From: Bacteroides sp. CAG:1076
Lineage (GTDB): Bacteria > Bacteroidota > Bacteroidia > Bacteroidales > Bacteroidaceae
Assembly: GCA_000436795.1 (NCBI GenBank)
Contig: HF993189.1
Span: forward strand, 1-33,037
Direction of reading: 5' to 3'
DNA length: 33,037 nucleotides
This document shows, piece by piece, positions 9,957-18,911 of this stretch. Each line of letters opens with the position of its first letter. The stretch's first letter is position 1. A program made the translations under genes and the position numbers. Under the pieces are notes generated by a model that searched no databases, was not told where the DNA came from, and saw only the letters and a program-made list of their open reading frames with translations.

Positions 9957-9964
9957 TACCTTTG
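9957..9964 (+). promoter_or_regulatory. Bacteroidetes -7 promoter box upstream of fumarase
   Basis: TACCTTTG matches TAnnTTTG exactly, 35 bases before the fumarase ATG. The -33 element is not recognisable. The 155-base gap to the upstream gene otherwise shows nothing clear, and no obvious terminator for the hflX unit was found in it. Confidence 0.65.
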
Positions 9965-9999
9965 CTGACATAGTAACTAACAATTAATTTCTTATCATT

Positions 10000-11643
10000 A
10001 TGGCAACACCAGAATTCAAGTATCAGCCGATGTTTGAACACGGAAAAGATACTACTGAATACTATTTGCTTACAAAAGACTATGTGTCTGTAAGCGAGTT
10101 CGAAGGAAAACCTATCCTGAAAATCGAAAAGGAAGGTCTGACAGCAATGGCTAATGCTGCATTCCACGATGTTTCTTTCATGTTGCGTCGTTCTCACAAC
10201 GAACAGGTAGCCAAAATTTTGAGTGATCCGGAAGCCAGCGAAAACGATAAATACGTTGCTCTGACTTTCCTGCGTAACGCTGAAGTTGCAGCTAAGGGCG
10301 TATTGCCTTTCTGCCAGGATACCGGTACTGCTATTATACATGGTGAAAAAGGTCAGCAGGTATGGACTGGATATTGTGATGAAGAGGCTTTGTCACTGGG
10401 TGTGTATAAAACATATACTGAAAATAACTTACGTTACTCACAGAATGCTCCGCTGAGCATGTACGAAGAAGTGAATACTCGTTGTAACCTTCCGGCCCAG
10501 ATTGACCTGGAAGCTACTGAAGGTATGGAATATAACTTCTTGTGTGTGACTAAAGGTGGTGGTTCTGCAAACAAGACTTATCTGTATCAGGAAACAAAAG
10601 CTATCTTGAATCCGGCTACTCTGGTTCCGTTCCTGGTAGAAAAGATGAAGACACTGGGTACAGCTGCTTGTCCTCCTTATCATATCGCATTTGTCATTGG
10701 CGGTACTTCTGCTGAAAAGAACTTGCTGACTGTTAAGCTGGCATCTACTCACTATTATGATAATCTGCCTACTACAGGTAATGAATACGGACGTGCTTTC
10801 CGTGATATTGAACTTGAAAAACAGGTTCTGGAAGAAGCACACCGCATTGGTCTGGGTGCTCAGTTTGGTGGCAAGTATTACGCTCATGATGTACGTATCA
10901 TTCGTTTGCCGCGTCACGGAGCTTCTTGTCCGGTAGGTCTGGGAGTTTCTTGTTCTGCTGACCGTAACATCAAATGTAAGATTAATAAAGACGGTATCTG
11001 GATTGAAAAACTGGATTCGAATCCGGGTGAACTGATCCCTGAAGAATTGCGTCAGGCTGGTGAAGGTAATGCTGTAAAGATTGACCTGAACCGTCCGATG
11101 CCGGAAATCTTGGCTGAACTTGACAAGTATCCTGTTGCAACTCGTCTGTCTTTGAACGGTACAATCATCGTAGGTCGTGATATCGCTCATGCCAAACTGA
11201 AAGAACGTCTGGACCGTGGTGAAGATCTTCCTCAGTATATCAAGGATCATCCTATTTACTATGCTGGTCCTGCCAAGACTCCTGCTGGTATGGCTTGTGG
11301 TTCTATGGGACCGACAACTGCCGGACGTATGGACCCGTATGTTGACTTGTTCCAGAGTCATGGTGGTAGCATGATTATGTTGGCCAAAGGTAACCGTAGC
11401 CAGGCTGTAACTGATGCTTGTAAGAAGCATGGTGGTTTCTATCTGGGTTCTATCGGTGGTCCGGCTGCTATCCTTGCACAAAACAATATCAAGAGCATTG
11501 AATGTGTTGAATATCCTGAACTGGGTATGGAAGCAATCTGGAAGATTGAGGTTGAAAACTTCCCGGCATTTATCTTGGTGGACAACAAGGGTAATGATTT
11601 CTTCAAGCAAATCAAGCCGCGTTGTACCGGAAACTGTAAATAA
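10000..11643 (+). CDS. Class I (iron-sulfur) fumarate hydratase
   Basis: 547 residues, the normal length of the one-chain class I enzyme. The three cysteines expected to ligate the catalytic [4Fe-4S] cluster are Cys105 (PFCQDTGT), Cys224 (AACPPYH) and Cys318 (GVSCSADR). They are spaced as in the E. coli FumA type, and the C-terminal motif [12 protein letters not shown] is also present. It reversibly hydrates fumarate to malate in the cytoplasm. In Bacteroides this belongs to the reductive branch from oxaloacetate to fumarate and on to succinate and propionate. It has its own promoter and is closed by a terminator shared with the convergent GH84 gene. Codon choice is strongly biased toward CGT, GGT and CTG, consistent with a highly expressed central-metabolism enzyme. 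The cluster type makes it oxygen-sensitive, fitting an anaerobe. Confidence 0.96.
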   Translation: MATPEFKYQPMFEHGKDTTEYYLLTKDYVSVSEFEGKPILKIEKEGLTAMANAAFHDVSFMLRRSHNEQVAKILSDPEASENDKYVALTFLRNAEVAAKGVLPFCQDTGTAIIHGEKGQQVWTGYCDEEALSLGVYKTYTENNLRYSQNAPLSMYEEVNTRCNLPAQIDLEATEGMEYNFLCVTKGGGSANKTYLYQETKAILNPATLVPFLVEKMKTLGTAACPPYHIAFVIGGTSAEKNLLTVKLASTHYYDNLPTTGNEYGRAFRDIELEKQVLEEAHRIGLGAQFGGKYYAHDVRIIRLPRHGASCPVGLGVSCSADRNIKCKINKDGIWIEKLDSNPGELIPEELRQAGEGNAVKIDLNRPMPEILAELDKYPVATRLSLNGTIIVGRDIAHAKLKERLDRGEDLPQYIKDHPIYYAGPAKTPAGMACGSMGPTTAGRMDPYVDLFQSHGGSMIMLAKGNRSQAVTDACKKHGGFYLGSIGGPAAILAQNNIKSIECVEYPELGMEAIWKIEVENFPAFILVDNKGNDFFKQIKPRCTGNCK

Positions 11644-11668
11644 GTAATTTATTTCCAATCGTAAAAAT

Positions 11669-11717
11669 AAAGGCATCGTCCTCAAGTATTTCTAAGAGGA
11701 TGATGCCTTTTCTTTTT
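11669..11717. terminator. Bidirectional terminator between convergent fumarase and GH84 genes
   Basis: 15-bp stem 11669-11683 / 11696-11710 with one G-T wobble and a 12-base loop. It is followed by TCTTTTT on the + strand and preceded by an A-rich run, so it can end transcripts from both sides. Confidence 0.85.
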
Positions 11718-11733
11718 ATAGCTTTCAAGGAAG

Positions 11734-14304
11734 TTATTGCTGAGAATCAGCAATAACTTCGAATATTTCTGCTTTGCCTTCCAGGCTGACTTTGGTTACT
11801 TTATCGTTTGTCAGTTCAAGCTTGAAGTAGGGTGATGAAACGGTTGTTTCTGATAGTAAGTTACCCTTCTTATCGAATTGTTTGATTTTCAAAGGAGATG
11901 ATAACTCATTCATCAACAAGGTATAAGCCTTCACTCCTTGAGGTACTTCAAAGGAAATGGACTGAGCAACCTGATAGGAAGTTGCCAAGTTCTGGTCGAA
12001 AGCATAGACTGCTTGCTGTGGGTTTTCTGCTTCCAGCTTGAATCCTAAGTTTTCTGCATGCAGCGGATTTACATCGAATGAACGGACGGAAGCGTAGTTC
12101 TTGCGCTCGGAATCCAGTCTTTTCAGGCGTACATAGCGTGCTTTTATGGCATCGCCTTTCCAGTTGATTACATATTGTTTAGTCAACTCACCAATCAGCG
12201 GAGTCCAGGTTTTGCCATCTGCTGAGCATTCCAAAATAGCATGGTCGAAATAGTCTACGTCGTCGACAGAATTTCTTCCTTGCAGGATGGATACTTCTGT
12301 TACGTCACGTACATCTCTCAGGTCTACTCCAATCCAGTCTCCGTCCTTTTGGCCGATACCGGATGTGTAGTAAGTTGTGGTATCATTATCGAGCATTAAT
12401 TTGGTCAGGATTGTACCAGAATTGCCAAACGAACCTATGCCTTTGTAGTCCTTGGGAGTTGTACCTACTAATTTTTTCAGGAATCCATGAGCCATATCGT
12501 CCATTGCGTTTTCGTAGAACGGCTGCAACTTCAGTGTTCCTGATTTATGAGCTTCGTAGTTCTTACGGTCGTCGGTGCTCATTAAGTTGTGTATATACTT
12601 GTTCCAAAAATCAGCATCGTTGTTTCCAGCACGATAGATTTGAGCAAGTTCGATGGCTTGCTTTCCTCTTGTACCCAATTTACCGAATTCAATCAGCCAG
12701 GGGCGAAGTTCTTGTAACAAGGCTTTGTTTTCGCATCCTTGTTCCATTTCTGCCGGAACTTTTTCTACTTTTTCGAATTCTTCTTTCAGTGCCTGAGCCG
12801 TTGCGTCATTCCAGTCGGCAATACGGAATGTTTTTGTTTCCCATGATTCGTCCCGACGATATCCATTTTCTGTATCACTGGAGTGAATGGCAAATGTACG
12901 ATAAGTATCCTTTGCTTTAGGAGCCAGTTCCTCCAAACCTCTTTCCCAATTGTCGATAGGGTTATAGTTTGCTATATTCCATGCGTAATCTGCCACTCCA
13001 TATAATGCCAGCTTGGAAGCTTCGCCATGTTCCATGGGGTTACTTATTACTCCGCATACATCATCTTTAGTAAGTGAAGTATCCAGTCCATATACAGGAC
13101 CTTGTAGGATAAAGTTACGTATGTAGTCTGTTACCGGGTAATTCCACCAGTAATATGCTGGTCTTTTGATGCGTGAGTTTATCCATTCCATTGTTTCCGG
13201 TGTCAGGTCACTACATACCACATCACCGGTCCAGAATACTTTAATGTCTGGGTTCAGACTTTTACCATAAATAGCCAAACTTCCCTGTGGAGTAGGGTTA
13301 GCCCACAGCTTTGAGTAATCGGTCGGGCAGACAGTCAACGGAGAAACGTCGCCTTTTGCTTTTACAAAGTCATCAGTCAGGCGGTTTAATAATTCGGTCT
13401 GTTTTAACGGATTGGTTCCTTCACCCGAAATGTCATCGAAGAAAATAGCAAAATCTCTTACTCCCAAATCGTACATCCAGTTGAATTTGTTGACCAGATT
13501 CTGGTAGTCTTCTTCATTCCATTTGATATCTTGTCCCGGATGGATTGCCCAAACAAAATCTACACGGTTACGCTTGCAGGCCTGTACCAGTTCTTTAATA
13601 TTCTGAGCTTCTTTTTCGGGATAAGGAAGTCGCCAGTTCGGGCAGCTGTGGAACGGATCGTCTTTAGGGCCATATAAGTAAGTATTCATCTTGAATTTTC
13701 CGTAGAAATCAATCAAGGACATACGTACTTGATGTGACCATGGTGTACCGTAAAATCCTTCTACAACTCCACGGTTGGGCAAGTCCGGATAGTCATTGAC
13801 GTCCAGATAAGGCAATTGCTTATTCTGAGCAATCGGGCTTTCCATAAGTTGGCGAAGTGTCTGGATACCATAAAAGGCTCCTCTTTCGTCGTATCCTACA
13901 ATTGATATTCCTTTTTTATCGATGTGCATAGCGTAAGCTCCGGAAACTTCCTTTACACCTTGCTTGAGTGCTACTTTCTTTCCAAAATCGATAGTCAGTT
14001 TTACACCCTTCTTTGTTAGGGTAAGAAATCCCAGGTCCTGAGAAAATTTATCCTGTTTGTCCTTCAGAACCACTCCTGTGGTTATATCCAGCAGATTGTT
14101 TCTGTCTACAGTCAGTTTCTGAGGTGTGGGGTTGATGATAATTCCCTGATGGTCTATCTTCTTTCCGGGAACGGGCAAAACTTGTTGGATTTCCAGTCGT
14201 TGGGACGACAAATCGAACTCGGCTTCTTGTGCGAGGAGATTACTGCATGCCAAGGCACATATTGCTCCTGCTACTAGTGATTTTTTATAGTATGTCATTT
14301 TCAT
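11734..14304 (-). CDS. GH84 beta-N-acetylglucosaminidase with C-terminal carbohydrate-binding-type domains
   Basis: 856 residues. N-terminal signal peptide (cleavage likely after LLAQ, residue 26); a GH20b-like alpha/beta domain (about 45-165) containing GAFYGIQTLRQL; GH84 barrel starting at RGVVEGFYGTPW (178-189). The catalytic aspartate pair is in FFDDISGEG (Asp290-Asp291). Further pocket residues match the well-studied Bacteroides GH84 enzyme in spacing: Lys214 (YGPK), Trp386 and Asp393 (WWNYPVTD). The enzyme cleaves terminal beta-linked GlcNAc by substrate-assisted catalysis that needs the 2-acetamido group. A discoidin/F5-8C-like domain follows (about 630-747), and then an extra ~105-residue beta-rich tail. 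It is the last gene of the locus on the - strand and has its own -7 box. Export suggests periplasmic trimming of imported glycan rather than a role on intracellular O-GlcNAc. Confidence 0.93.
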   Translation of the reverse strand: MKMTYYKKSLVAGAICALACSNLLAQEAEFDLSSQRLEIQQVLPVPGKKIDHQGIIINPTPQKLTVDRNNLLDITTGVVLKDKQDKFSQDLGFLTLTKKGVKLTIDFGKKVALKQGVKEVSGAYAMHIDKKGISIVGYDERGAFYGIQTLRQLMESPIAQNKQLPYLDVNDYPDLPNRGVVEGFYGTPWSHQVRMSLIDFYGKFKMNTYLYGPKDDPFHSCPNWRLPYPEKEAQNIKELVQACKRNRVDFVWAIHPGQDIKWNEEDYQNLVNKFNWMYDLGVRDFAIFFDDISGEGTNPLKQTELLNRLTDDFVKAKGDVSPLTVCPTDYSKLWANPTPQGSLAIYGKSLNPDIKVFWTGDVVCSDLTPETMEWINSRIKRPAYYWWNYPVTDYIRNFILQGPVYGLDTSLTKDDVCGVISNPMEHGEASKLALYGVADYAWNIANYNPIDNWERGLEELAPKAKDTYRTFAIHSSDTENGYRRDESWETKTFRIADWNDATAQALKEEFEKVEKVPAEMEQGCENKALLQELRPWLIEFGKLGTRGKQAIELAQIYRAGNNDADFWNKYIHNLMSTDDRKNYEAHKSGTLKLQPFYENAMDDMAHGFLKKLVGTTPKDYKGIGSFGNSGTILTKLMLDNDTTTYYTSGIGQKDGDWIGVDLRDVRDVTEVSILQGRNSVDDVDYFDHAILECSADGKTWTPLIGELTKQYVINWKGDAIKARYVRLKRLDSERKNYASVRSFDVNPLHAENLGFKLEAENPQQAVYAFDQNLATSYQVAQSISFEVPQGVKAYTLLMNELSSPLKIKQFDKKGNLLSETTVSSPYFKLELTNDKVTKVSLEGKAEIFEVIADSQQ

Positions 14305-14323
14305 ATAAATGGGTTTTACAATA

Positions 14324-14331
14324 CAAAGCTA
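14324..14331 (-). promoter_or_regulatory. Candidate -7 promoter box for the GH84 gene
   Basis: On the - strand TAGCTTTG matches TAnnTTTG, 19 bases upstream of the GH84 ATG. No -33 box at normal spacing. The short leader makes it plausible but not certain. It would let GH84 be transcribed apart from the upstream genes. Confidence 0.45.
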
Positions 14332-14376
14332 TCGATTTCATCTTAATTAGAACTTGTTTTAGGGCAAAATGTTTAC

Positions 14377-14416
14377 TTTCTCATTGAAAAAACTTCTTTA
14401 TAGGAAAAATGAGAAG
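14377..14416 (-). terminator. Weak inverted repeat downstream of the DUF5009-like gene
   Basis: A 9-bp imperfect stem (14377-14385 with 14408-14416) lies 17 bases past the stop of the DUF5009-like gene. A run of six T residues, read on the - strand, lies inside the loop. It could act as a partial terminator before the GH84 promoter. Confidence 0.3.
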
Positions 14417-14432
14417 CGCTTAGCATGTTTTT

Positions 14433-15836
14433 TTAGGTTCTCCAGTACCATTTGATACGTGTAAAAAACATCGTAATCAGTACGGTTAAGCCGGTAAGCA
14501 GAACACCATGAAGAAATCCTAACCAGGGTGATGTATAGAAATACTTCAGCAAGGGCATTATTCCTAAAATATTTAATACCGGGTATATCAGAAGATCTGT
14601 TGCTACATAGGCTATCATCGGATTTTGTCCGGACATGATCAGGAAACGTGTGGAACGGACGCATTTGAAGTAGTCGCAAATGATATTGAAAATTATCAAT
14701 GACATAAAAGCCAATCCTGATGTGACAAAGAAGTAGCTGAATGTTGCATAATCTTTTTTGATTCCTTCCTGAAAAGGTTCAATAAAAAGTCCCAACAACA
14801 GAAAGAAACTTCCTAAATCGAATAATTTGTACCAAAGTGTTCTGATATCGGTTTTAGGTTTGTTTTTAAGTAATAAGTATCCGGCTATCAACAGAATAAT
14901 TGTAATAATCAAATTAGCTTCGAGAAACCGGTTATACAGACAATATAAGTTAACCAATATAACCGTTAGCAGAATACCTAATAAAACAAGTCCTGTTTTG
15001 GATTTTGCAGGATAGATATTTTCATGGTTCTCTGAAAGCCATTTTTTGAGAATTTCTCCTGCGAAGCTGCCCGGAATAACAATAAACAGATATTCCAGAT
15101 ATTCGAACTTGTATAGCCAGGGAATAGGGGAAGTAGTCAGGTAATGTGCTACCCATGAATCTTCAATATCTTTACTTATCATCAAAGCGCCTAATAAAAT
15201 TAAAATACAGATTCTGAGCAGGCGATTGTGCATGGTGAATATGTAGAGCAATGAACCGAATATTGCCATATTGGCTAATATCAATATAATGATGTTGCTG
15301 AAGTACAGGGAGAAATTTCTTCCATTGGCATATTGTGTCGTAACCAACATGAAAATGGCGATTCCGTAGGCTGATAGTTTTATGATTTTATGTACTTTGT
15401 CGGGGAGTTGATACGGAATACGCATAAACATGGGAAATAATACAATAAAGCAAGTGATAGCTAACAGCCAGGAGCGTAAATCTTGTGGAGAACTTACCAC
15501 ATAAGGATAAAAGTGCTGGATGAAAATGGCGAAGAATGTCAGTTGTAATCCTCTCTTTATTGCGTCATAGCATAGCATTAGTTTACTTCTTCCTTTTTCG
15601 GCATGTCGGCCGATGGAAAAAGGAAATGCTGCTCCCATGGCAAAAAGGAAAAAAGGAAAAACCAAATCGACCCATGTAATGCCAGGTATTTCCGGATTGA
15701 AAATGTGATCGGGAGGAGGAGTTTGGGCATGACTCATCCATCCTGGTAAAATGGAGGATATGATAGTAGCTGATAATACCATTGTAATGATGGCATATCC
15801 TCGTAATGCATCCAGTGCTAAAGCTCTTTGGTTCAT
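14433..15836 (-). CDS. DUF5009/HGSNAT-like multi-pass membrane acyltransferase (large type)
   Basis: 467 residues with about 10-12 hydrophobic segments. The N-terminus has the hallmark of the heparan-alpha-glucosaminide N-acetyltransferase (HGSNAT/NagX) superfamily: ALDALRGYAIITMV, then a periplasm-facing loop with His36 and His44 (GWMSHAQTPPPDHIFNP), then GITWVDLVFPFFLFAMG. In lysosomal HGSNAT a histidine at the comparable place carries the acetyl group from cytosolic acetyl-CoA to glucosamine across the membrane. Which histidine would serve here is not certain. By analogy the protein would acetylate an amino sugar or glycan on the periplasmic side of the inner membrane. It lies 167 bases downstream of the phosphoesterase, a gap holding two inverted repeats, and 128 bases upstream of GH84. 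A second, smaller member of the superfamily sits five genes upstream. The substrate is unproven. Confidence 0.8.
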   Translation of the reverse strand: MNQRALALDALRGYAIITMVLSATIISSILPGWMSHAQTPPPDHIFNPEIPGITWVDLVFPFFLFAMGAAFPFSIGRHAEKGRSKLMLCYDAIKRGLQLTFFAIFIQHFYPYVVSSPQDLRSWLLAITCFIVLFPMFMRIPYQLPDKVHKIIKLSAYGIAIFMLVTTQYANGRNFSLYFSNIIILILANMAIFGSLLYIFTMHNRLLRICILILLGALMISKDIEDSWVAHYLTTSPIPWLYKFEYLEYLFIVIPGSFAGEILKKWLSENHENIYPAKSKTGLVLLGILLTVILVNLYCLYNRFLEANLIITIILLIAGYLLLKNKPKTDIRTLWYKLFDLGSFFLLLGLFIEPFQEGIKKDYATFSYFFVTSGLAFMSLIIFNIICDYFKCVRSTRFLIMSGQNPMIAYVATDLLIYPVLNILGIMPLLKYFYTSPWLGFLHGVLLTGLTVLITMFFTRIKWYWRT

Positions 15837-15880
15837 AGTAGTGCGTTAAGATTATATGTTTATTAACGAATATTCTGCAA

Positions 15881-15970
15881 ATAGAGGCGTAGCTCTCATC
15901 TCATCGAGAATGAATGACTGACGCCTCTATGAATGATGGCCATCTTTTTACGCGTTATCCTTCCATCATT
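15881..15970 (-). repeat. Two inverted repeats in the phosphoesterase / DUF5009-like gap
   Basis: First repeat: a perfect 10-bp pair, ATAGAGGCGT (15881-15890) with its complement at 15921-15930, 30-base loop, with a possible inner 4-bp stem. Second: a perfect 8-bp pair, AATGATGG (15932-15939) with 15963-15970. Neither is followed by a T run on the - strand, so they fit RNA processing or regulation better than a classical terminator. Confidence 0.5.
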
Positions 15971-16003
15971 AATCAATAAAAACCTTAATATAACTTATGA
16001 AGT

Positions 16004-17479
16004 TTATTCTTGTTGCCGTAAAAAGAATGACGAAAAATCTTGTGCCGGTTGCAGATATGTATGTCCAAACCGGTCGGTTATTTTTACACTTATCCGGGCT
16101 TGTGGATTTTTGGGAATAGCCTTGAAGAGATGATTGGTCTTGACCGGAGCAATCCAGCTATAAGTCTGTACAGCTTTTTGACACATTTTTTCAGCCAATG
16201 GATCGTATGCTGTATATTGAGTCATTTCTCCCATAACTTTTCCGTCTTCCATCCATTCAACTTTCCATTGTTTATCCCAATTCCATACATTGGCGATTAT
16301 AGCTTGAGGCAGTTCTTGGGAAGCTCCAGGAAGATATACTCTTGCCTGGCAGGTATCTGATTTACCGATACATTTATACTTCCAGGTAAGTTGATTGCCG
16401 TTAACTTGATAAATGCCATATCCTCGTGGAGTGCCATCCAGACAGATGTCAGAGCACCACCATGTACCACAGATTGCAGCTGTGTTGTGTTCCATAAGCT
16501 TGTCATTATAGCATACATTGAGGTTGTAGTGCATATGTCCTGAAATAATGTGTGTGGGATAATCCTTAATTAACAGGTGAAATGCCTCAGCATTGACAGT
16601 CTGGTCAGCCAGTGTATTATAGTCGAATTGAAACGGTTGTTGCTTTTCTGTAAGTCGGGTAGGTATATGCATGACAATGATAAGTGGGGTTCCTTTCTTT
16701 AAAAAAGAGAGATCCTTTTCCATCCATTGAAAAGTCTTTTCATCGATATAGCCGATATAGTAAAATTCTCTTCCGATGTAAAAGTTGTTGTTTAAAATGA
16801 TATAATGCATTTTCCCCTTGTTGAAAGAATAGCATGTAGGACCGAAGAAGCTTTCGAAGCTATAGTGTGAGGTTTCGAAAGAACGTCCGTTGTAGTCCAT
16901 GTCATGGTTTCCTATGGCACGGTATACAGGTATATTCAGTGGTCTGACAGCTTCAATGTATGGTGGAAATAGCTGGGCATTATCTCCTGTAATATCTCCA
17001 CAATCGATACCGAAGATATCCGTATCGCGATAAGCTGCAAGTTCTTCCAAATAATCATTCTGGTAAGTATGATATGTTTCCAGATTTTCTGTCGTGATAG
17101 CTTGAACGTCAGCTTGTGCAAAGAATACATGATTTAAGTCATCGTGAGGGTTCCTTTTAAGATGAAAATCATACCCCTTATCCGAAGAACGGTCTATTGA
17201 CTTATAGAATAAAGGAATTGTGTTTTCTTTGATTTCGGTCAGATAGCCCGATGGGGTGGATATAAATACAAATTGGCTTTCATTATCAATGTCGAGGCTA
17301 TAGTTACCCTCTTCGTCTGTTTGTACGCAATTCTTTCCATCGGAAACAACAACTCCACCAATGCCTTTGTTTCCGCAGGCTACAGTACCTTTTATCTGGT
17401 GCAGGCTCTGTGTCATTCCGGTTGTTAATCCGAAAACCGATAATAATATGCATAAAATATGTTTCATCAGATCTTTCAT
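16004..17479 (-). CDS. Secreted calcineurin-like metallophosphoesterase
   Basis: 491 residues from the ATG at 17479, which lies two bases after the upstream MFS stop; the in-frame TTG at 17485 and ATG at 17467 are alternatives. Signal peptide first, then a carboxypeptidase-regulatory-like beta domain (about 28-110, IKGTVACGNKGIGGVVVSDG). The metallophosphatase core follows, with metal-binding motifs DVQ (124-126), CGDITGD (160-166), GNHD (190-193), MHIP (His271) and GHMH (314-317). A C-terminal domain rich in aromatics follows (about 340-491). All dinuclear-metal motifs are present, but the first is Asp-x-Gln instead of the canonical Asp-x-His. Family members hydrolyse phosphomonoesters or phosphodiesters. 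Being exported and translationally close to the transporter gene, it probably removes a phosphate-linked group from the glycan in the periplasm. The true substrate is unknown. Confidence 0.85.
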   Translation of the reverse strand: MKDLMKHILCILLSVFGLTTGMTQSLHQIKGTVACGNKGIGGVVVSDGKNCVQTDEEGNYSLDIDNESQFVFISTPSGYLTEIKENTIPLFYKSIDRSSDKGYDFHLKRNPHDDLNHVFFAQADVQAITTENLETYHTYQNDYLEELAAYRDTDIFGIDCGDITGDNAQLFPPYIEAVRPLNIPVYRAIGNHDMDYNGRSFETSHYSFESFFGPTCYSFNKGKMHYIILNNNFYIGREFYYIGYIDEKTFQWMEKDLSFLKKGTPLIIVMHIPTRLTEKQQPFQFDYNTLADQTVNAEAFHLLIKDYPTHIISGHMHYNLNVCYNDKLMEHNTAAICGTWWCSDICLDGTPRGYGIYQVNGNQLTWKYKCIGKSDTCQARVYLPGASQELPQAIIANVWNWDKQWKVEWMEDGKVMGEMTQYTAYDPLAEKMCQKAVQTYSWIAPVKTNHLFKAIPKNPQARISVKITDRFGHTYLQPAQDFSSFFLRQQE

Positions 17480-17481
17480 TA

Positions 17482-18900
17482 TCAAGATTTACATTTTTGT
17501 CCAGTCCAGAACAATTCTATTTCTTCGAGTGTCTTTCCAGCTGTTTCCGGCATCAATTTCCATACAATCAGCATATAAGGAATACACATGAATGCAAATA
17601 AGAAGAATGTTCCACCAGGGGTAAGAGATTCCAACATCCAGGGGGTAAGTTGTCCTATCAGATAAGTTCCAACCCATAAGGATAGTCCGGCTACAGACAT
17701 AGCAAGTCCTCGTATCTTGGTGGGGTACATTTCTGAAAGTAAGACAAAAATGACGGCGCTGATGGAACCTGCACAGAAAAAGATGTATGCGAGGAAGAAG
17801 AATAATAAATATGTATTAGATAAATTTAATTTTTCTCCTGCTACGAAGTAAATTCCAATTGCTATAAGAGATACAATCATTCCTGAAACGCCATAGTAAA
17901 TAAGTTTTTTACGTCCTATTTTATCTATAATCAGCAGGGCTAGGATACCTGTTATCATGTTGACTGCACCAATTAGAATTTGGTAAAATAGAGAATCTCC
18001 TCCAGACAGTCCGGCATCTTCGAAGATGGAAGGACCATAATACAATACGGCATTTACTCCCATAAATTGTCCGAGCATGGCAATACATACTCCAATGATG
18101 ACAGCTTTCAATATACCCGGTTGCCATAACATGGACCAGCTGGACTGGTGTTCGTTTGCCAAAACAGCTTTAGTTTGTTCGATTTGTGCCTGTGCTTCGG
18201 AATTGGTAAGATAAATATTTTGAAGTACTTTCCGGGCTTGGTCTTCTTTTTGTGCAACGATAAGCCAGCGAGGACTTTCGGGAATAAAGAGTATGGTTAT
18301 TAAAAAGAGAATTGCAGGTACGGATTCCATACCGAGCATACCTCTCCATACTTCCGATACAAATATTTTGTTAAACCATGCTTCACCTAATTCAAATCCA
18401 CTCTGTGAAAAAGTCAGCAAGTAGAAATTAACAATGTATGCGCCTAAAAATCCTACGGTTACTGCTACCTGGTAGAGAGAAACCAGTCTTCCCCGGTAGT
18501 TGGCTGCTGCTACTTCGGATATGTATAACGGAGAAACAATGGATACGACTCCGATAGCAATGCCACCTAAGATACGTGCGGCGATTAAATGATTGAAGTC
18601 GGATGATACTGCACACCAGATTCCTGATGCGGAGAACAGGAGGGCTGCAATAATCATTACCCATTTCCGTCCCAAACGGTCGCTAAGCATTCCTGCAAAC
18701 ATAACGCCTACAATGGAACCTACCAATGCACAGCCTACGTACCATCCTTGTTGCAATGCATCAAGTTGGAAAAGGTCAGTTACCTGACTAATGGTACCGG
18801 AAATAACGGCTGTATCATATCCGAAAAGTAATCCTCCTATGGCCGCAACGAAAGAGAGGAAAATCATATATCCTATGTTGAATTTAGTTGATGCCATCAT
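17482..18900 (-). CDS. MFS sugar-porter family transporter
   Basis: 472 residues, twelve predicted membrane segments. Sugar-porter signatures are all present: GYDTAVISGT (27-36), DRLGRK (74-79), PESPRWL (207-213), a GRKKL loop in the second half, SEMYPTKIRG, and PETAGKT near the C-terminus (451-457). Relatives are proton symporters or uniporters for hexoses and pentoses at the inner membrane (XylE/GLUT type). In this locus it would carry the released monosaccharide, plausibly GlcNAc or ManNAc, into the cytoplasm, but specificity cannot be read off. It starts 11 bases after the DUF4434-like gene and ends two bases before the phosphoesterase ATG, so it is firmly inside one operon. Confidence 0.92.
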   Translation of the reverse strand: MMASTKFNIGYMIFLSFVAAIGGLLFGYDTAVISGTISQVTDLFQLDALQQGWYVGCALVGSIVGVMFAGMLSDRLGRKWVMIIAALLFSASGIWCAVSSDFNHLIAARILGGIAIGVVSIVSPLYISEVAAANYRGRLVSLYQVAVTVGFLGAYIVNFYLLTFSQSGFELGEAWFNKIFVSEVWRGMLGMESVPAILFLITILFIPESPRWLIVAQKEDQARKVLQNIYLTNSEAQAQIEQTKAVLANEHQSSWSMLWQPGILKAVIIGVCIAMLGQFMGVNAVLYYGPSIFEDAGLSGGDSLFYQILIGAVNMITGILALLIIDKIGRKKLIYYGVSGMIVSLIAIGIYFVAGEKLNLSNTYLLFFFLAYIFFCAGSISAVIFVLLSEMYPTKIRGLAMSVAGLSLWVGTYLIGQLTPWMLESLTPGGTFFLFAFMCIPYMLIVWKLMPETAGKTLEEIELFWTGQKCKS

Positions 18901-18911
18901 AATGCTCCTTT

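Noticed and set aside
10438..11685. 415-codon open frame on the - strand opposite the fumarase gene
   Set aside because: It is the antisense of a fully conserved class I fumarase with strong codon bias. The translation is rich in Ser, Thr, Arg and Ile without domains, as expected for a shadow frame.
12363..12920. 185-codon + strand frame inside the GH84 gene
   Set aside because: Antisense to GH84; Tyr/Arg/Leu-rich translation without domain structure.
14245..14247. Lipobox at Cys20 of the GH84 signal peptide
   Set aside because: The -3 residue is Ala (ALAC), a poor lipobox, and a normal cleavage site (LLAQ) follows; left as ordinary secretion.
11734..14304. GH84 as an intracellular O-GlcNAc-type regulator enzyme
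   Set aside because: A signal peptide and the locus context indicate export and glycan degradation.
17480..17485. TTG at 17485 as start of the phosphoesterase
   Set aside because: The ATG at 17479, two residues later, gives the same signal peptide and avoids a rare start codon.
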